Source: Symsagittifera roscoffensis
Taxonomy: Eukaryota > Xenacoelomorpha > Acoela > Convolutidae
Reading direction: 5' to 3'
NCBI RefSeq assembly: GCF_963678635.1
Contig: NC_087062.1
Location: 40,912,672-40,976,671 of the forward strand
DNA: 64,000 nucleotides
Shown: positions 12,311 through 24,205 of the stretch, piece by piece
Numbering within the stretch: position 1 is the first letter of the stretch
Layout of the letters: every line of letters starts with the position of its first letter
Program-made: the position numbers and the translations under genes
The notes under the pieces: model-generated
Told to the model about the DNA's origin: nothing
The model's input: only the letters and a program-made list of their open reading frames with translations
Database searches by the model: none

Positions 12311-15300
12311 TGAACAGTCAACCCTTCCGTTCTTAGAATGAATCTCTTGAATTGAAATGAGGAATTCTTTCTGTGCCAATGAAATAATGGCATTGTTTTA
12401 TCTATCGAAATTACGTTTCAAGTTAGCTTGTTGATAATATTTTGGAAACTAGTTTTAATGCCTATTTGACACACCTAACAGGACAAACTCCGATCCGTAG
12501 AGTTAATTGCTATAATTGAATTGAGATACAGAGAATATATTGTAGTAATATCAATGTAATTTATTTGTGTTCTTAATTTTTACCCTAAATAAGTGTGCGC
12601 AAATTTGATTTGGTTAAGTTTTAAACTTAGTACCCATTCACTGCTTTGCTTTTTGGATGGTCAATATTTGCGAATTAATTTTTCGAATGACCTCTTATCC
12701 GTTGTTCAACTTCTCATGTGACATCATTATATGTGACTTGGAATTTGAAATGTGTAGTTAAATATATTAGCAATATTTTTCCCTGTGACTTTTTATCGAC
12801 TAGTGACTGCGTTTATTCGGTTTAATGCGTTACGATAAAACGATAGTAACCGGTTGGCGTGCAGTTAAAACAGAATATTCGGAGCAAAGTAATCACTGCT
12901 AAAGAAGAAGTGAAACATCAATTTAATTTTAAATTGTTCATTTTATATTTCGGTTATCGAGTTTCGTTGCCCGTTGCGATAAACAAGAGTGTTGCAGCCG
13001 GGCATTAGATTTTGTTTGCAAAGAATTTTGTTCACAAGAATTACACGTGTTTGAACTTGCTTCATAAGAAATTCAAGTTCAATGAACAATCCAGGACATC
13101 TCACGTAGAGGTAACACACATGCTTGAGACTACAATGTATTGGGGCTAAATTGTTCTGAGAATTCAAAGAGCTTAAGGGCCATATTTTTTTTGAAATTCG
13201 AAAGTCAATTTTTTTTCTTTTTTTTTCATTCATTGATTCTTTCTAGCTCTTTTTTTTTCATTCATTGATTCTTTCTAGCTGCCTGTTGGCTATACTTATT
13301 TTTTTTGGCTAAGCTGCCGTAGCACGGGCTGTTTTTCAAGGTTCAGATTTTAATGCCTTTGGTGGAGGTGATTGAGTTATAAGACTTCAGCTGACGAATT
13401 TTTTCTGATAAAAAAGATTTCTTTTTCAATTTTTCTATCGTCGATTAAAATGTACAAAATAATAACGCATGCGACGATCATGCTCGCGATTAGCAAGCAT
13501 TGTGAAATCGAAAATGGACTTCTTGTAAACAATTTGTCCAACAGAATCACTGAATCATTTTCTCAATTCTGCTTTTCCGTCAATCAGCCGACATATTTTG
13601 AGCATGTCTGTATTCCAAATACCAGTTCTGTTTACACATGCAGAGCGTATTGCAATACTTCGAAGCAATTTCTTTTTTCTTCAAACCAAGTCACAAATAA
13701 TTGTGGAAATTTTCAGCTATAGGGAGCATCAACAATTTAATAGCATATTTTTTACACTTGCGAAGCAAAGTGTATTATTACGAACTTTCTTTTTTTTTAA
13801 AGCTAAATAGCAAAAAGTGCTTCTTTTGGTGGCATTTTTGAATCGGTAGGCTGCGGTAGCAGTATAATATCCTACGTGCTTTGAAATTTGATTAGTAAAT
13901 AGTTAACACAGCTGATGCATTTTTAATTCATCTAATGAGCCGAAAAAAGTCATTGTTTCAAACAGCAGTACAATGATAAAAAGCTCGGTTACAGAAGTTT
14001 TGCAACTCAATGTATCTCGCAATTTTTTTGAAATTCATAATTCATACTTAATTTGGCTTTATGCTTTCTAATTTATTACATAAAAAATTGCGTGTTTTTC
14101 TATTTGGTGCTACTTTTGCTGCATCGAATTGGCAATTTATTAGCATATGTAGCTGCGTTATTGGTGGCTAGTCTTTGGGGATTTTAAGCATCCGTGAATG
14201 AATAGTTAGTGCGTTAGACTCAAATTTGCTAGTGCGCTGATTCGAATGCCACACGTAGCCGTTTTTGCTGCTTCGAGCCTTATTTCGACTTTTTCTTATT
14301 TCATTTGGTAGCGCTGCTTTTTGGTCGTGTTCTCGCAAGTGTTTGCGAAACGCAGCTTCGCCTCTTTGCATAAAATTGATTAGTAATAGGTTAAATTTGA
14401 TGCTTTTCAACTGGCATAGCAGAAAAAGTCGCAAGCGACCATTCGTCGCAATCGACCATTCGTCGCTAATATTATAGGCGGCATATAGTCGCAAACCAGC
14501 TTAATCAGGTTTCATCGCTTAGTAGTTCTGCGAAACATTCCATATCAAGTTTCAGACCTACTAAGGTACGGCCGTTGGGCTGCTGTATTGCTAATTCAAA
14601 TAATTCAAAATTGCCGTTTACTTAATTGCTCTGCGGCGAATTTTCGCTTTTTGAATTGGTACCAATTGTCGCGTGTAACCAAATGCTACTTTTGTTACAG
14701 ATTTAGTGATAAAATGCGCGCTTTTTTTTCAAGCGATGTCATGCAATTTTTTATGAAATTTTAAGCTAACTATCTATTCTTTATTGAATAGTGGTTAAGA
14801 GTAGTGAACGTGGTTAAGAGTAATAAAATTTGTTCACGATAAGTTTTGATTTTTTGCGGTTTGAATTGTGATTTATTTTTAACTTCAGTGCATTTCTATT
14901 GTTAAAAGAAGGCAAACTCCACTATAGAACAGCAAAAATGTAAAGAAAAACGTGATCGACTTGTAGTTTCAAAAATTAAAATTATTTATCAGATTTCCCA
15001 GCGCAATAAAAGTTATACCTATTGATCCAGTTTTCTCAAATTGTGTTAATGTTGAAAAAAGTGTCCATGATAAATTGTTTTAAATTCAAAGAGCTCTAAG
15101 GCCATCTATTTTTTTCTTCGGAATTCAAAAGTTGAAGGTTTGCCAGTTTTTGTTTGTTTCCTTACGTTCATTACTCTTTTCCAACTGTCAGTTGGCTATG
15201 TATGATTTTTTCGTATTACTTGTTTCCGTCTTAATTTTTGGCGGCACAGTTTCTGTTTTTTTTTTCAAAAGCATTTATGCTATATGGTTCGGGTTTCACT

Positions 15301-18300
15301 GGTTTCCTTTTCGAAACATGTTTTTCATTCTAATTACAACAATTTTGAATATAACTGAAAGTTGTTCTCTAATTGGTAAATTTATCAAACTTGACTGGGG
15401 TTTTGTTTTTCAGTTAAAGGGATTCAGTTTGTGTTATATCGCTTAGGTCATCTCCTTTTGCGTAGTTTAAAAGGGAAGTTTTTTCATATGCTTTTGTATG
15501 TTTCACGAGGGCCATAAAAACGATCAGTTTCTGAACTTTTTAGTTCAAATTTTTCATTACTGTAGTTTTGTTTTAGGCTGTTTTGTCGGCTTAGTTGCCG
15601 CTTTTTAAATGATTCCCATTGTTTTCTGACGCTGTCGATAAAATATATTTCAGGTGAACATATCAAAGTTTTTTTGTAGACCTCTTCCGAGAAAATTTTT
15701 TGAGTTCGGTCTTTTTTTCCTATTCATTATCTTGTAAGGCAATGCTTTTGTATCACAAATTAATTTTACTTCGTTAATGGTCTTTAAAAACCAGATTCTT
15801 TCCCTGTAGGTCTAAAGGCGACGTGGTTGCCTTCGCACTTCAATGTCTGAAGCGGTAATCCCGGCCGCACCTTGATTTTTTTAAGCTTGTATGAAATTGA
15901 AGTTTCTTTGGCAAAATTTGAGTATTTGGACTATCGCTTGCCTGCTTTTTTTGTGGCTTAGTTGCCACATCCCAATTTTTGTTGTGTGTTTTAAGCTATT
16001 TTCATTGTAGTTTCAAGTTTTGTTGACTAGTTTGTAAGTTTACAAACACTGACTTGTTATAATGTGTACATGTTATTTATTGCGAATATTTTATTCGGCT
16101 GGAATGTTTTCGGATTATTTTTTGTCGGCTTAATCAATTTGATTGTGTCTTTAGGAGGCAAAAATTGCTTATTATTGTTTTGAATAATTCAGGTCGTTTG
16201 TGGTTCAAAAGTTCAAACTTAACCGTTCAAGTTTTTTATGACAACAGTTTCTTTTTTGGTTTCGGCTCTATAGGCGTTTACCCAGTGGCCTATGGCCGAC
16301 CGGTAAAAAATTTAAAGTTTATTTATTGCTGGTGATTGTTTCTCAACTGTTTTTCTAAAATTGAATTTTTCATTTTTTTCGAGTTACTTATTTCCTAGTC
16401 ATTTTCTGTTGCAGTGCTAAGCCTTCGTGGTATCTCACGTGATGCGAAGCTCTGCTTCAGCTCTGTGTAGAAGTTCGATTTCAAAATTTTCAACACTGAT
16501 TTATTTTGCGTGTATTTTGAATTGCATAGTTTTTTTTACAATTTAGTTTCATAAATTTAAATTTATTACAAGCAATATTTTGTTTGCGTTTTTGTGCATT
16601 GGAAAATTTAGTTTTGAGATTGTTGCTGGTTTTTGAGAAGTTGCAGCTTCGCTCTGTTTCAATAACTTTTATGTGGGTTTTAAATTGACCAACTGTGGTT
16701 TGATAAAATTTTCTCATCTTTCTGTTGTTATGCACTCCGCTGAAAAAATGTTTCGGTTTATACCTTCATATTGCGGCTTTTGATGACCAAAACAAGTTTC
16801 TTATGAGTTTTTAAAAGGTAATTAAGTATAGTTTTTCAGTTCTTTTAATGAAAACCTTTTTGGCTCAACGGGTGTCGTTTCAAAGTTGTCGGCGGTCATA
16901 CCGCTTCGTAAGTTTTCATTCGAAGCAAACTTATCTTTACGCTTGCGATAAGCAAGGATGTTAGAATCGGGTACTAAACTTTTTCCCGTAAACAACTTTG
17001 TCCACAGGATGACTGAAATTTGGTCATCTCCACTTGTATCTCTATTTTTACTCAAGATGCACGTCTAACAGCTGTAATTCAAAAGCTGGCTTCAACCATT
17101 AAAATGATAATTGTTTTACAGCTGAAAAGAATTTTTAGTTGTAAGTTGATTTTTTTGACGGCTTTTTTGATTTCGACCCAATTTTGTCGGCTTACTGGCC
17201 GGGTAATTAATTCTTTTCTTCTTTTTTCTTCATTTTCATAAGTTTAAATAAAATTCACGGTTTTCTGGTTTTTATAGGCGCCAAAATTTTCTCTTACAGA
17301 TTAAAATTTTTTAATTTGTCTGCTACAATTTTTTTAGCAAATAAATTTAATTTTTTTTTCGGGTCCATGCTTTTTTGAGTTTTTTTCTAAAAGTGCGTGA
17401 AACTAGTTTTAGTTTTAATTAGTTAGGTGTGTTATAGGCTTAAGCAATTTTAGTTGAAATTGAATCAATCGGATGGTTTTACGTTTTGTTTCAATTTTAA
17501 AAAAATTGATAAATTGATAGTTAAATCGATTCAAGTTGGTGGTTTAACGTATTGTTTCAATTTTTCGAATCAAAATTCAAAAATTTGACTCGAATTTAAT
17601 TTTTTTACAAAAAACTGTGGCGGCAGGTTCTGCTCGAGCTTTAGGCGTGTCGTTTTTTCTGGCTGAAATAATTTTTTTCCCGAAATATTTTTAATTTCCA
17701 TTTTTGGTGTTTTTATGTATTTTTGGTGATGTAGCTCTTTTACCATTGCGTATAAAATTCATAACTGTTAATTCTTGATGTAATTGCGTTGTTTTCTTAG
17801 TCTCTTAGTGATTTTCTTTTCAGATTTTCTGCAAGTTCTTTTTTGTGGAAATTGTAATTGTAAAAGATTGTTTGGTTGCAAGATTATTCGAACAGTTTTT
17901 GAATACGCTGAGGAAATATCGTATCTCAATTTTTTGACCGAAATGTTCTCTTATCATTGTCATCTATTGGTTATCAGAAAGAAATGGCTGGAGTTAAGCC
18001 CACATCCTTCTTTTGTTTTGACGGTAACTGACTTCTATAACAATTGCAATAATTTTTTTTTTGATTTTTGAGCCTAAGATTTCGAACGAATTCATTTATG
18101 TTTTTCAATTTTTGCTTAAGACACATTATCTTTGATTTTTGGAGCTTTGTTGTGTATCGCAAGTGGTGGGAAGCTTAGCTTCGCCTCTGTGTTCAATTGA
18201 CCTATTTGTCATGTTGATTTTTTCTGACTTCATACTTTCATGTTTTTTCATTCAATACAAATTTTTGTCTTAGTGGTGTTCATCTCAGGTTCTGGCTGCT

Positions 18301-19187
18301 AGTTTTTTATTGTGCTATATTTGTGTTGTATCGCAATTGGTGCCAAGCTCTGCTTCGCCTCTATGTTCGAAGTTTTGTGGCTAATTTATAAAGTGCTATT
18401 TCGTTTACCTATCGTAACGGTTAACACAGGAGATTCACTAAGATTCTTAATCATTATTAAGTGTTAATGAACGAAGTCATTTTCCACCAATTTAGCTCGT
18501 GTGTTTTTTTTTCGGGAAAAAGACTATAAATTTGTTATCGCTCATGTTTTAAGGCTAGGGGGTTGACTTTTGATTAATTTTCAAACTCAATTAAAATTCA
18601 TTTAATAAAAGGAAGGCAAATAACGCTCTCCAATAAGAAAATTGCGCTGGCGCAAATTATATGGTTTACCTGTATTCAAAAATGGAAATTAAATCTCTGA
18701 AATCCCAGCGGAATAAAAAATGCCAATTAACTTACCCAGGTCTCTAATTGGGTTAGTTTTATTTATGTTGTCATTGAACTCACGGATACCGAAAAAAATG
18801 ATTTACTTTTTTTGCACATTTTTTAACTCCCTAGTTTCTTTTAAAGAGTCTTAAGATGATATAAATCTGAAAATTGTTCAAAAAATTTAATTGTAGTATT
18901 GGTGTTTTGTATTTGTTGTATTTTGTATTTTTAATTATTACAATTGTTGGCTATGTTATTGAGATATGGTCTACAAGTGATGTCAGTTATCTTTGTTTTC
19001 TTGGGTAGATGGAGAGAATCGAAGCAAAGCTAGAAACGTTTTTTCAAAATAAGCGATCCACTCCACTGTTTGTAAATAAGTCTGGATAGTTAAAATTCGG
19101 ATCCACTTTTCTGAACACTATGGGTTCTTAAGAAATATGTCTTCGAGAATTTTAATTTCGGCTGAAAGGTCTTTATAAGGAAACCCT
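12311..19187. other. Duplicate of MED13 3' flank: no gene seen
   Basis: Counterpart of 3344-10238 with the same repeats: S1 near 14162-14367, R1 near 14797-15202, S2 near 15807-16127, hairpins near 14345, 16444, 18168 and 18348, and an R1-like copy near 18490-18780. Open frames match those of unit 1 and look non-coding. A frame at 17020 changes its end between the copies because of a one-base T-run difference, which also argues against coding. Confidence 0.7.
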
Positions 19188-19798
19188 ACTTGATTTGTTA
19201 CAGACCTTCTTGGTGGTATCCTAGTTCCTTCCCACCTAGAAGGTATTGGCCTGAGTAAAAATAAGTGTTCAAAAGAAGTGTGCTGTTTCAAATTTTCATA
19301 CCTTTCAATTAACTATTGGTGGAAGTGATTTGTGAAAGATTTTTACGTCCATTTTATTCAGTTTTTCAGATTTGATTTTAAGCCTTGTTTTTGAATTATT
19401 CCCGCACAGCACAGATAACACTCGTCCATAACAGAACTGGAAATAGTAGGATTTTTGCTCTTCATTTGAGTATATTTGGTTTTTTTTCAAGTTGCAGCGG
19501 AGTAAACACTTCGGAAAAAAGAAACCATGTGAAAAAGGTAGAGCAGTGTTTTTGCTCCGCTGCAAATTTTAAGTGATCCACAAATTGAAGCTCTACGTTT
19601 GGAGCAATTAAAGCTTGTCCTAGAGCTTAACATCGAGCTAATTACTGTTGAACACGTGAACACAGTTGAAGCTGAATAAATTTTTTGCTGGATATCTTTA
19701 CTTTTTTATACTTTACTATATCTTTAACAACTTTTTGATAAATCACTTGATAGCTTGATTTAAAGTAAGTTTAAATCTCTGGGCACTTGCGACCACTC

Positions 19799-20095
19799 GG
19801 TCTAGAGTGAATGATTCTGCCTGGAATGTTTAAGGTCCTAGATACAAATCCGTTAAGGACCTGTTTTTTATAAGCTGAAAATATTCCTTAGCTTTGTCGG
19901 CTTTGTACCCTTTTCCAGATTTTTTGTGCTCAGCAATTTTCCTTGTAGTTGCAATTTTGTTATTTCCTGCTATAGTTTTTAAATTAACTACCCCTGATTT
20001 TCTATATTTTCATTTTTTTTTGCTGAAAAGATTCATTCGACCTACACGGTTTTGGGGCTCTTTTCCAGTTTCCCACCCCCTCGTAATATAACCAA
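19799..20095 (+). repeat. S2 SINE, decayed copy
   Basis: Head GGTCTAGAGTGAATGATTCT with a decayed B box (AGATACAAATCCG). The body has GTCGGCTTTGTACCC, CCTTGTAGTTGCAATTTTG, AACTACCCCTGATTTTC and AAAAGATTCATTCGACC, in the same order as the copies at 6850 and 48535. The single-copy DNA at 19188-19798 before it shows nothing that I recognise. Confidence 0.6.
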
Positions 20096-20305
20096 ACAAA
20101 GCTGTTCAAAAGGTATTCACACGGCATTTTTCATGTAAGAAATATAGTAAAAATTTGTTCACCTGTTCACGCTGACACGTTTTGATGCAGTTCATGCGCT
20201 TTGAATTTCCCTTTTTTATTTTTGCTTAATTTGTATCGACTTAACGTTACATCGATTGAGAAACCATAGATTGAGTCGTCTGAAGGGTAAAAACAGAGTC
20301 AGTTT

Positions 20306-21256
20306 TTTTTTCAGAAGGGTGGGTTTGTAAAGTTCAAGTTTCTAAACTCAGGATGGGTGGGTGTTTAAAGTTCGAGTTTCTTAACTCAGGAGGGGTGGGT
20401 TCATGAAGTTCTATTTTCTAAACTTATGAGGCATAGGTTTTGAAGTTCGAGTTTCTTAACTCAGGAGGGGTGGGTTTATAAAGTTCTATTTTCTAAACTC
20501 AGGAGGGAGGGGATCTTTAAGTTCTATTTTCTAAACTTATGAGGCATGGGTTTTAAAGTTCGAGTTTCTAAACTCAGGATGGGTGGGTTTTTAAAGTTCT
20601 ATTTTCTAAACTTATGAGGCATGGGTTTTGAAGTTCGAGTTTCTAAACTCAGGATGGGTGGGTTTTTTAAGTTCGAGTTTCTTAACTCAGGAGGGGTGGG
20701 TTTATAAAGTTCTATTTTCTAAACTCAGGAGGGATGGGTTTATAAAGTTCTATTTTCTAAACTTATGAGGCATGGGTTTTTAAGTTCGAGTTTCTAAACT
20801 CAGGATGGGTGGGTTTTTAAAGTACGAGTTTCTTAACTCAGGAGGGGTGGGTTTATAAAGTTCTATTTTCTCAACTCAGGATGGGTGGGTTTTTAAAGTT
20901 CTATTTTCTAAACTCGGTAGGGATGGGTTTTTAAAGTTCGAGTTTCGAAACTCAAGAGGGGTGGGTTTTTAAAGTTCGAAATTCTAAACTCTGGAGGAGT
21001 GTTTTTAAAGTTCGAGTTTCTTAACTCAGGAGGGGTGGGTTTATAAAGTTCTATTTTCTAAACTCAGGAGGGAAGGGATCTTTAAGTTCTATTTTCTAAA
21101 CTTATGAGGCATGGGTTTTAAAGTTCGAGTTTCTAAACTCAGGAGGGATGGATTTTTAAAGTTCGAGTTTCTTAACTCAGGAAGGGTTGGTTTTTAAAGT
21201 TTGAGTTTCTAAACTCAGGAGTTGTGGGTTTCTAAAGTTCGAGTTTCTTAACTCTA
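20306..21256 (+). repeat. G-rich minisatellite, ~38-39-bp unit, about 24 copies
   Basis: Unit of the type AAAGTTCGAGTTTCTAAACT + CAGGAGGGGTGGGTTTTT. Two main variants intermix: one with GAGTTTCTTAACTC and AGGAGGGGTGGG, one with CTATTTTCTAAACT and TATGAGGCATGGG. Blocks of three or four variant units repeat as larger segments, which points to higher-order amplification. The + strand carries closely spaced G-runs (GGAGGGGTGGG). It lies between the MED13 duplicate and ARL1. Confidence 0.95.
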
Positions 21257-22017
21257 TTGCTCAAATTGTTTATGACATCAGTTTTGTTTTATGAAATCTC
21301 TCACTGTGGTGAAACTGCGCTTGGCATACACTGTAAATGGTTTTTATATCTCGAGTTTAAGGTACTGCTATGATCCGCACCGTCTCTGTCAAACGATTAA
21401 CTTATCCATTTTTGTTTCACTTCAGCTCGCGAAAAAGCGATTGTTTTTCTGGCACTGTCAATTTAAAACGATAACGTCTGAGATCAAAAATGCTTCGTTT
21501 TTTAATTGTTTTTTGTTTTGTTTTATCATCGACCGTAAGGCTCTAATGAGTCCACAAAAGGGGCGTGTATACTTCTCTTTCAGTGCAAATGAAGGTAGCG
21601 AAAACGCTTATTTAGATCATGTGTAATATTTGTCGTTTTTTCGGGAAAAAAGCTGGAAATTTGTTCTCGTTCAATTTTTCAGCTTAGCAGATTTGATTTC
21701 TTTTCAAGCTCATTTCACTTCAAGTTCATTTGCTAGAAGGAAGGCCAATTACACCCTCCAGTAACAAAAATGAAAATAGCGCGAAATTTACAACGGTAGC
21801 TCAAGGCAAGGTTTTCAACATGAAATCGAAAATGCCACGAGAATTAGCTCCGAACAGTTTATGGTTATTCAAATAAATTATAGCACAATGCCTATTTTTC
21901 TTAACAGTGTTCAGTTTTTTGCTCGGCAATTTGAAAATTTGTTAGAGATTTCCTGAATGTGTGCTCGTTTTGTTTCTGTTAATGAAGATAAATTTTGACT
22001 GTGTATGACCATTTCAG
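21257..22017. other. ARL1 5' flank
   Basis: No gene recognised. A weak R1-like copy spans about 21630-21900 (TCGGGAAAAAAGCTGG, AGAAGGAAGGCCAATTACAC). The open frame at 21291-21626 shows no family resemblance. At 22011-22017 there is a pyrimidine-poor ATTTCAG acceptor-like site seven bases before the ARL1 start codon. Confidence 0.5.
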
Positions 22018-22024
22018 TTCCAAC

Positions 22025-22570
22025 ATGGGCAACCTGTTCTCAGGCATTTTTTCGCGTCTGTTTGGCAGCAAAGAAATGCGCATCCTCATCTTAGGGCTAG
22101 ACGGAGCCGGCAAGACTACTATTCTCTACAGAATGCAAGTGGGAGAGGTAGTCACTACGATTCCAACGATAGGATTTAACGTCGAAACAGTCGCTTATAA
22201 GAACCTCAAATTCCAAGTTTGGGACTTGGGCGGACAGACAAGTATACGGCCTTACTGGAGATGCTATTACAGCAACACAGACGCTATTATTTATGTAGTG
22301 GATAGTAAAGACAAGGAAAGGATCTCAATATCGAAGCAGGAACTGGTGGCGATGTTAGAGGAAGAGGAACTTAAGAATGCATGTCTGGTTGTGTTCGCTA
22401 ATAAACAAGACATAGAAGGTGCAATGACTGTGACAGAAGTTGCCAACGAGTTGGGTTTAGCTGCACTTAAAAACAGAAAATGGCAGATTTTCAAGACATC
22501 CGCCACAAAAGGATTTGGTCTAGACGAAGGTATGGAATGGCTATCCACAGAACTCTCAACAAAGAGGTGA
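22025..22570 (+). CDS. ARL1: ARL1, ADP-ribosylation-factor-like GTPase
   Basis: A 181-residue small GTPase of the Arf family, which on the trans-Golgi recruits GRIP-domain golgins and supports endosome-to-Golgi traffic. The length equals that of human ARL1. I chose the ATG at 22025 rather than the in-frame ATG at 21995 because it gives MGNLFSGIF, with the Gly2 needed for N-myristoylation and an amphipathic helix. Visible motifs: P-loop GLDGAGKT (residues 24-31), switch 1 [10 protein letters not shown], switch 2 [21 protein letters not shown] and TSATKG. Nearly every diagnostic residue matches ARL1 rather than ARF1. The coding sequence has no introns, unlike the vertebrate gene. A CAG acceptor-like site lies 7 bp upstream of the ATG, so an upstream 5' UTR exon or spliced leader is possible. 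Confidence 0.96.
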   Translation: MGNLFSGIFSRLFGSKEMRILILGLDGAGKTTILYRMQVGEVVTTIPTIGFNVETVAYKNLKFQVWDLGGQTSIRPYWRCYYSNTDAIIYVVDSKDKERISISKQELVAMLEEEELKNACLVVFANKQDIEGAMTVTEVANELGLAALKNRKWQIFKTSATKGFGLDEGMEWLSTELSTKR

Positions 22571-22983
22571 AATTTACATCAGAAGTTTCCAAGCATCAAT
22601 TTCCTCCTACATATGATTCAACTTCTGAATTAATTACTCTTGTTAAGATAGATTTAATCGGTTTGGTGGAGGTTGACTTATTGTTTTTTCACTAGGGGAA
22701 CTTTTTCAATCACAAATATATCAGAATCAATCTTTTGGTAAACGCAGTGAATTGGTTCATTTGTGATAGGTTGGTGCTTTCTTATTCATTATGCTATGCC
22801 CGAGTTGAGTTTTGAAATTGATCATAATAATTATGAATTTAGATGTCTCGTTAATCTGGTAAATTTGTACTACGTTTGCTTCTATAGCGTTCAAAAAGTT
22901 GCATTCAAGACTGCCGAGAAATGATAGTTTAAGAATTGAATGCTAAAAAACGCTGTTCATGGTTTATATGAACCCCTCTTTTA

Positions 22984-22989
22984 AATAAA
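22984..22989 (+). terminator. ARL1: Candidate ARL1 poly(A) signal
   Basis: AATAAA about 414 bp after the ARL1 stop codon, the first canonical hexamer downstream. The cleavage site is not determined. Confidence 0.45.
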
Positions 22990-23249
22990 TCAGATAATTG
23001 TTCAATAACTTATCACGAGACAACATGTATTTAACCGATGGCTTCAAATGTCTTTTTGTTTTATTGGGTTAACCAGATACAACATTTAAGTTTTTGAAAA
23101 AATAGCATCCTTGTATCTTATATATTTTATCGTATCGGTTTCCCCAATTAACAGTTCCCCCAGTCAATCACAAGGATGAGATCTGCTGTAAATAACATCA
23201 CAGAGAAGGTTGTGCTATTCATTCAGTCAGTATTCCTTATAAGCTCTCT

Positions 23250-23254
<5 letters not shown>

Positions 23255-23323
<69 letters not shown>
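23255..23323. repeat. (TA)n microsatellite
   Basis: A perfect run of about 34 TA dinucleotides. It lies in the ARL1-CNGA spacer and is likely to be polymorphic in length. Confidence 0.99.
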
Positions 23324-23325
<2 letters not shown>

Positions 23326-23584
23326 AGTTCAGTTGTCTTCAAAAGTTGTTTTAATTATTCAAATTTACATATTTTCAAATGGTCATCCTGTACTGGTCAC
23401 TTTTAAAGTTAATGTCTTTCTAGATAAAAATAAGCCGTTTATTTATCAAAAACTTAAAACGCAATCTAAGGTACGTTCTATAACATGTAGTTTTTCGGAC
23501 ATATAACTTTTAAATTGTTGGTCGATGTAGCATGCATTAATCATTGGCATATCAAAAAGATTGCTCATAACTTAGTTAGCATTT

Positions 23585-23815
23585 CGCGCTGTAATGGTGT
23601 ATTTGGTATGGATGGATAGGAATGCGAGTGAAAAAGCAGGAAGGAAGTTCGGAGGGCCTCCCGAAGTACTGGTCCATTTTCGAGCCGGTCGCAATTAGAT
23701 GATAAACCACGAAGTGAAAAAACTTCCCGCCGCGTGAACTTTGGGAGGAGGAGGAGGTAATTCACAGTGCCGGAAACGCCCCGCCGCCTTTTCGAAGCAC
23801 TAATGCACTCTCGCT
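23585..23815 (+). promoter_or_regulatory. CNGA: GC-rich, CpG-containing patch, candidate CNGA promoter
   Basis: In AT-rich surroundings this stretch has clustered CpGs and C/G runs: GGAGGGCCTCCCGAAG, TTCCCGCCGCGTG and ACGCCCCGCCGCC (GC-box-like). It lies about 400 bp before the CNGA start codon. No TATA box or initiator can be assigned. A promoter role is an inference from position and composition. Confidence 0.4.
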
Positions 23816-24205
23816 AATTTTAAATCTAAACACTCAGCCCTCTACCTTCATTTTCTGGCTCACTCAGTTTATTCACATTTGAGTAGCTAGTTATTTATAA
23901 TCCCACTTCAACTTACCATCCCTCTTCGAAGAAATTTTGAATTCTCGATACTACCTTCTCTGTACTCTTGCGAGAGCAGCTGCCTTTTAATTTCTTTGCA
24001 TATTGGATCATCTAATAGATCCGAACTTTCTTGATGTTTGTTGATATATTAAAGCTCCCTAAAGGCGAGAAAATATTTTTTCCTGGAATTACAAACACGA
24101 GCTTTGATGTGATTGGGCTTAACCAAAATTTAAAGCCATACGAATTTCAAAACTATAGAACATTGAGCCAGCAGTCAGACATAAGTTTGTTATCCCGTAC
24201 CGGAA

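Larger units (their letters stand above)
10239..19187 (+). repeat. Tandem segmental duplication, unit 2 (~8949 bp)
   Basis: Second head-to-tail unit, from ATGACTGCGC (10239) to AAACCCT (19187), after which single-copy sequence resumes (ACTTGATTTG). It differs from unit 1 by scattered substitutions and a few short indels spread over the whole length. This is consistent with a recent duplication, or with two haplotypes joined by an assembler. Confidence 0.95.

Noticed and set aside
20306-21256. CRISPR array
   Set aside because: The units abut without unique spacers, and the host is an animal. It is a minisatellite.
21995-22024. Earlier in-frame ATG for ARL1
   Set aside because: It would hide the Gly2 myristoylation site; the ATG at 22025 gives exactly the family length.
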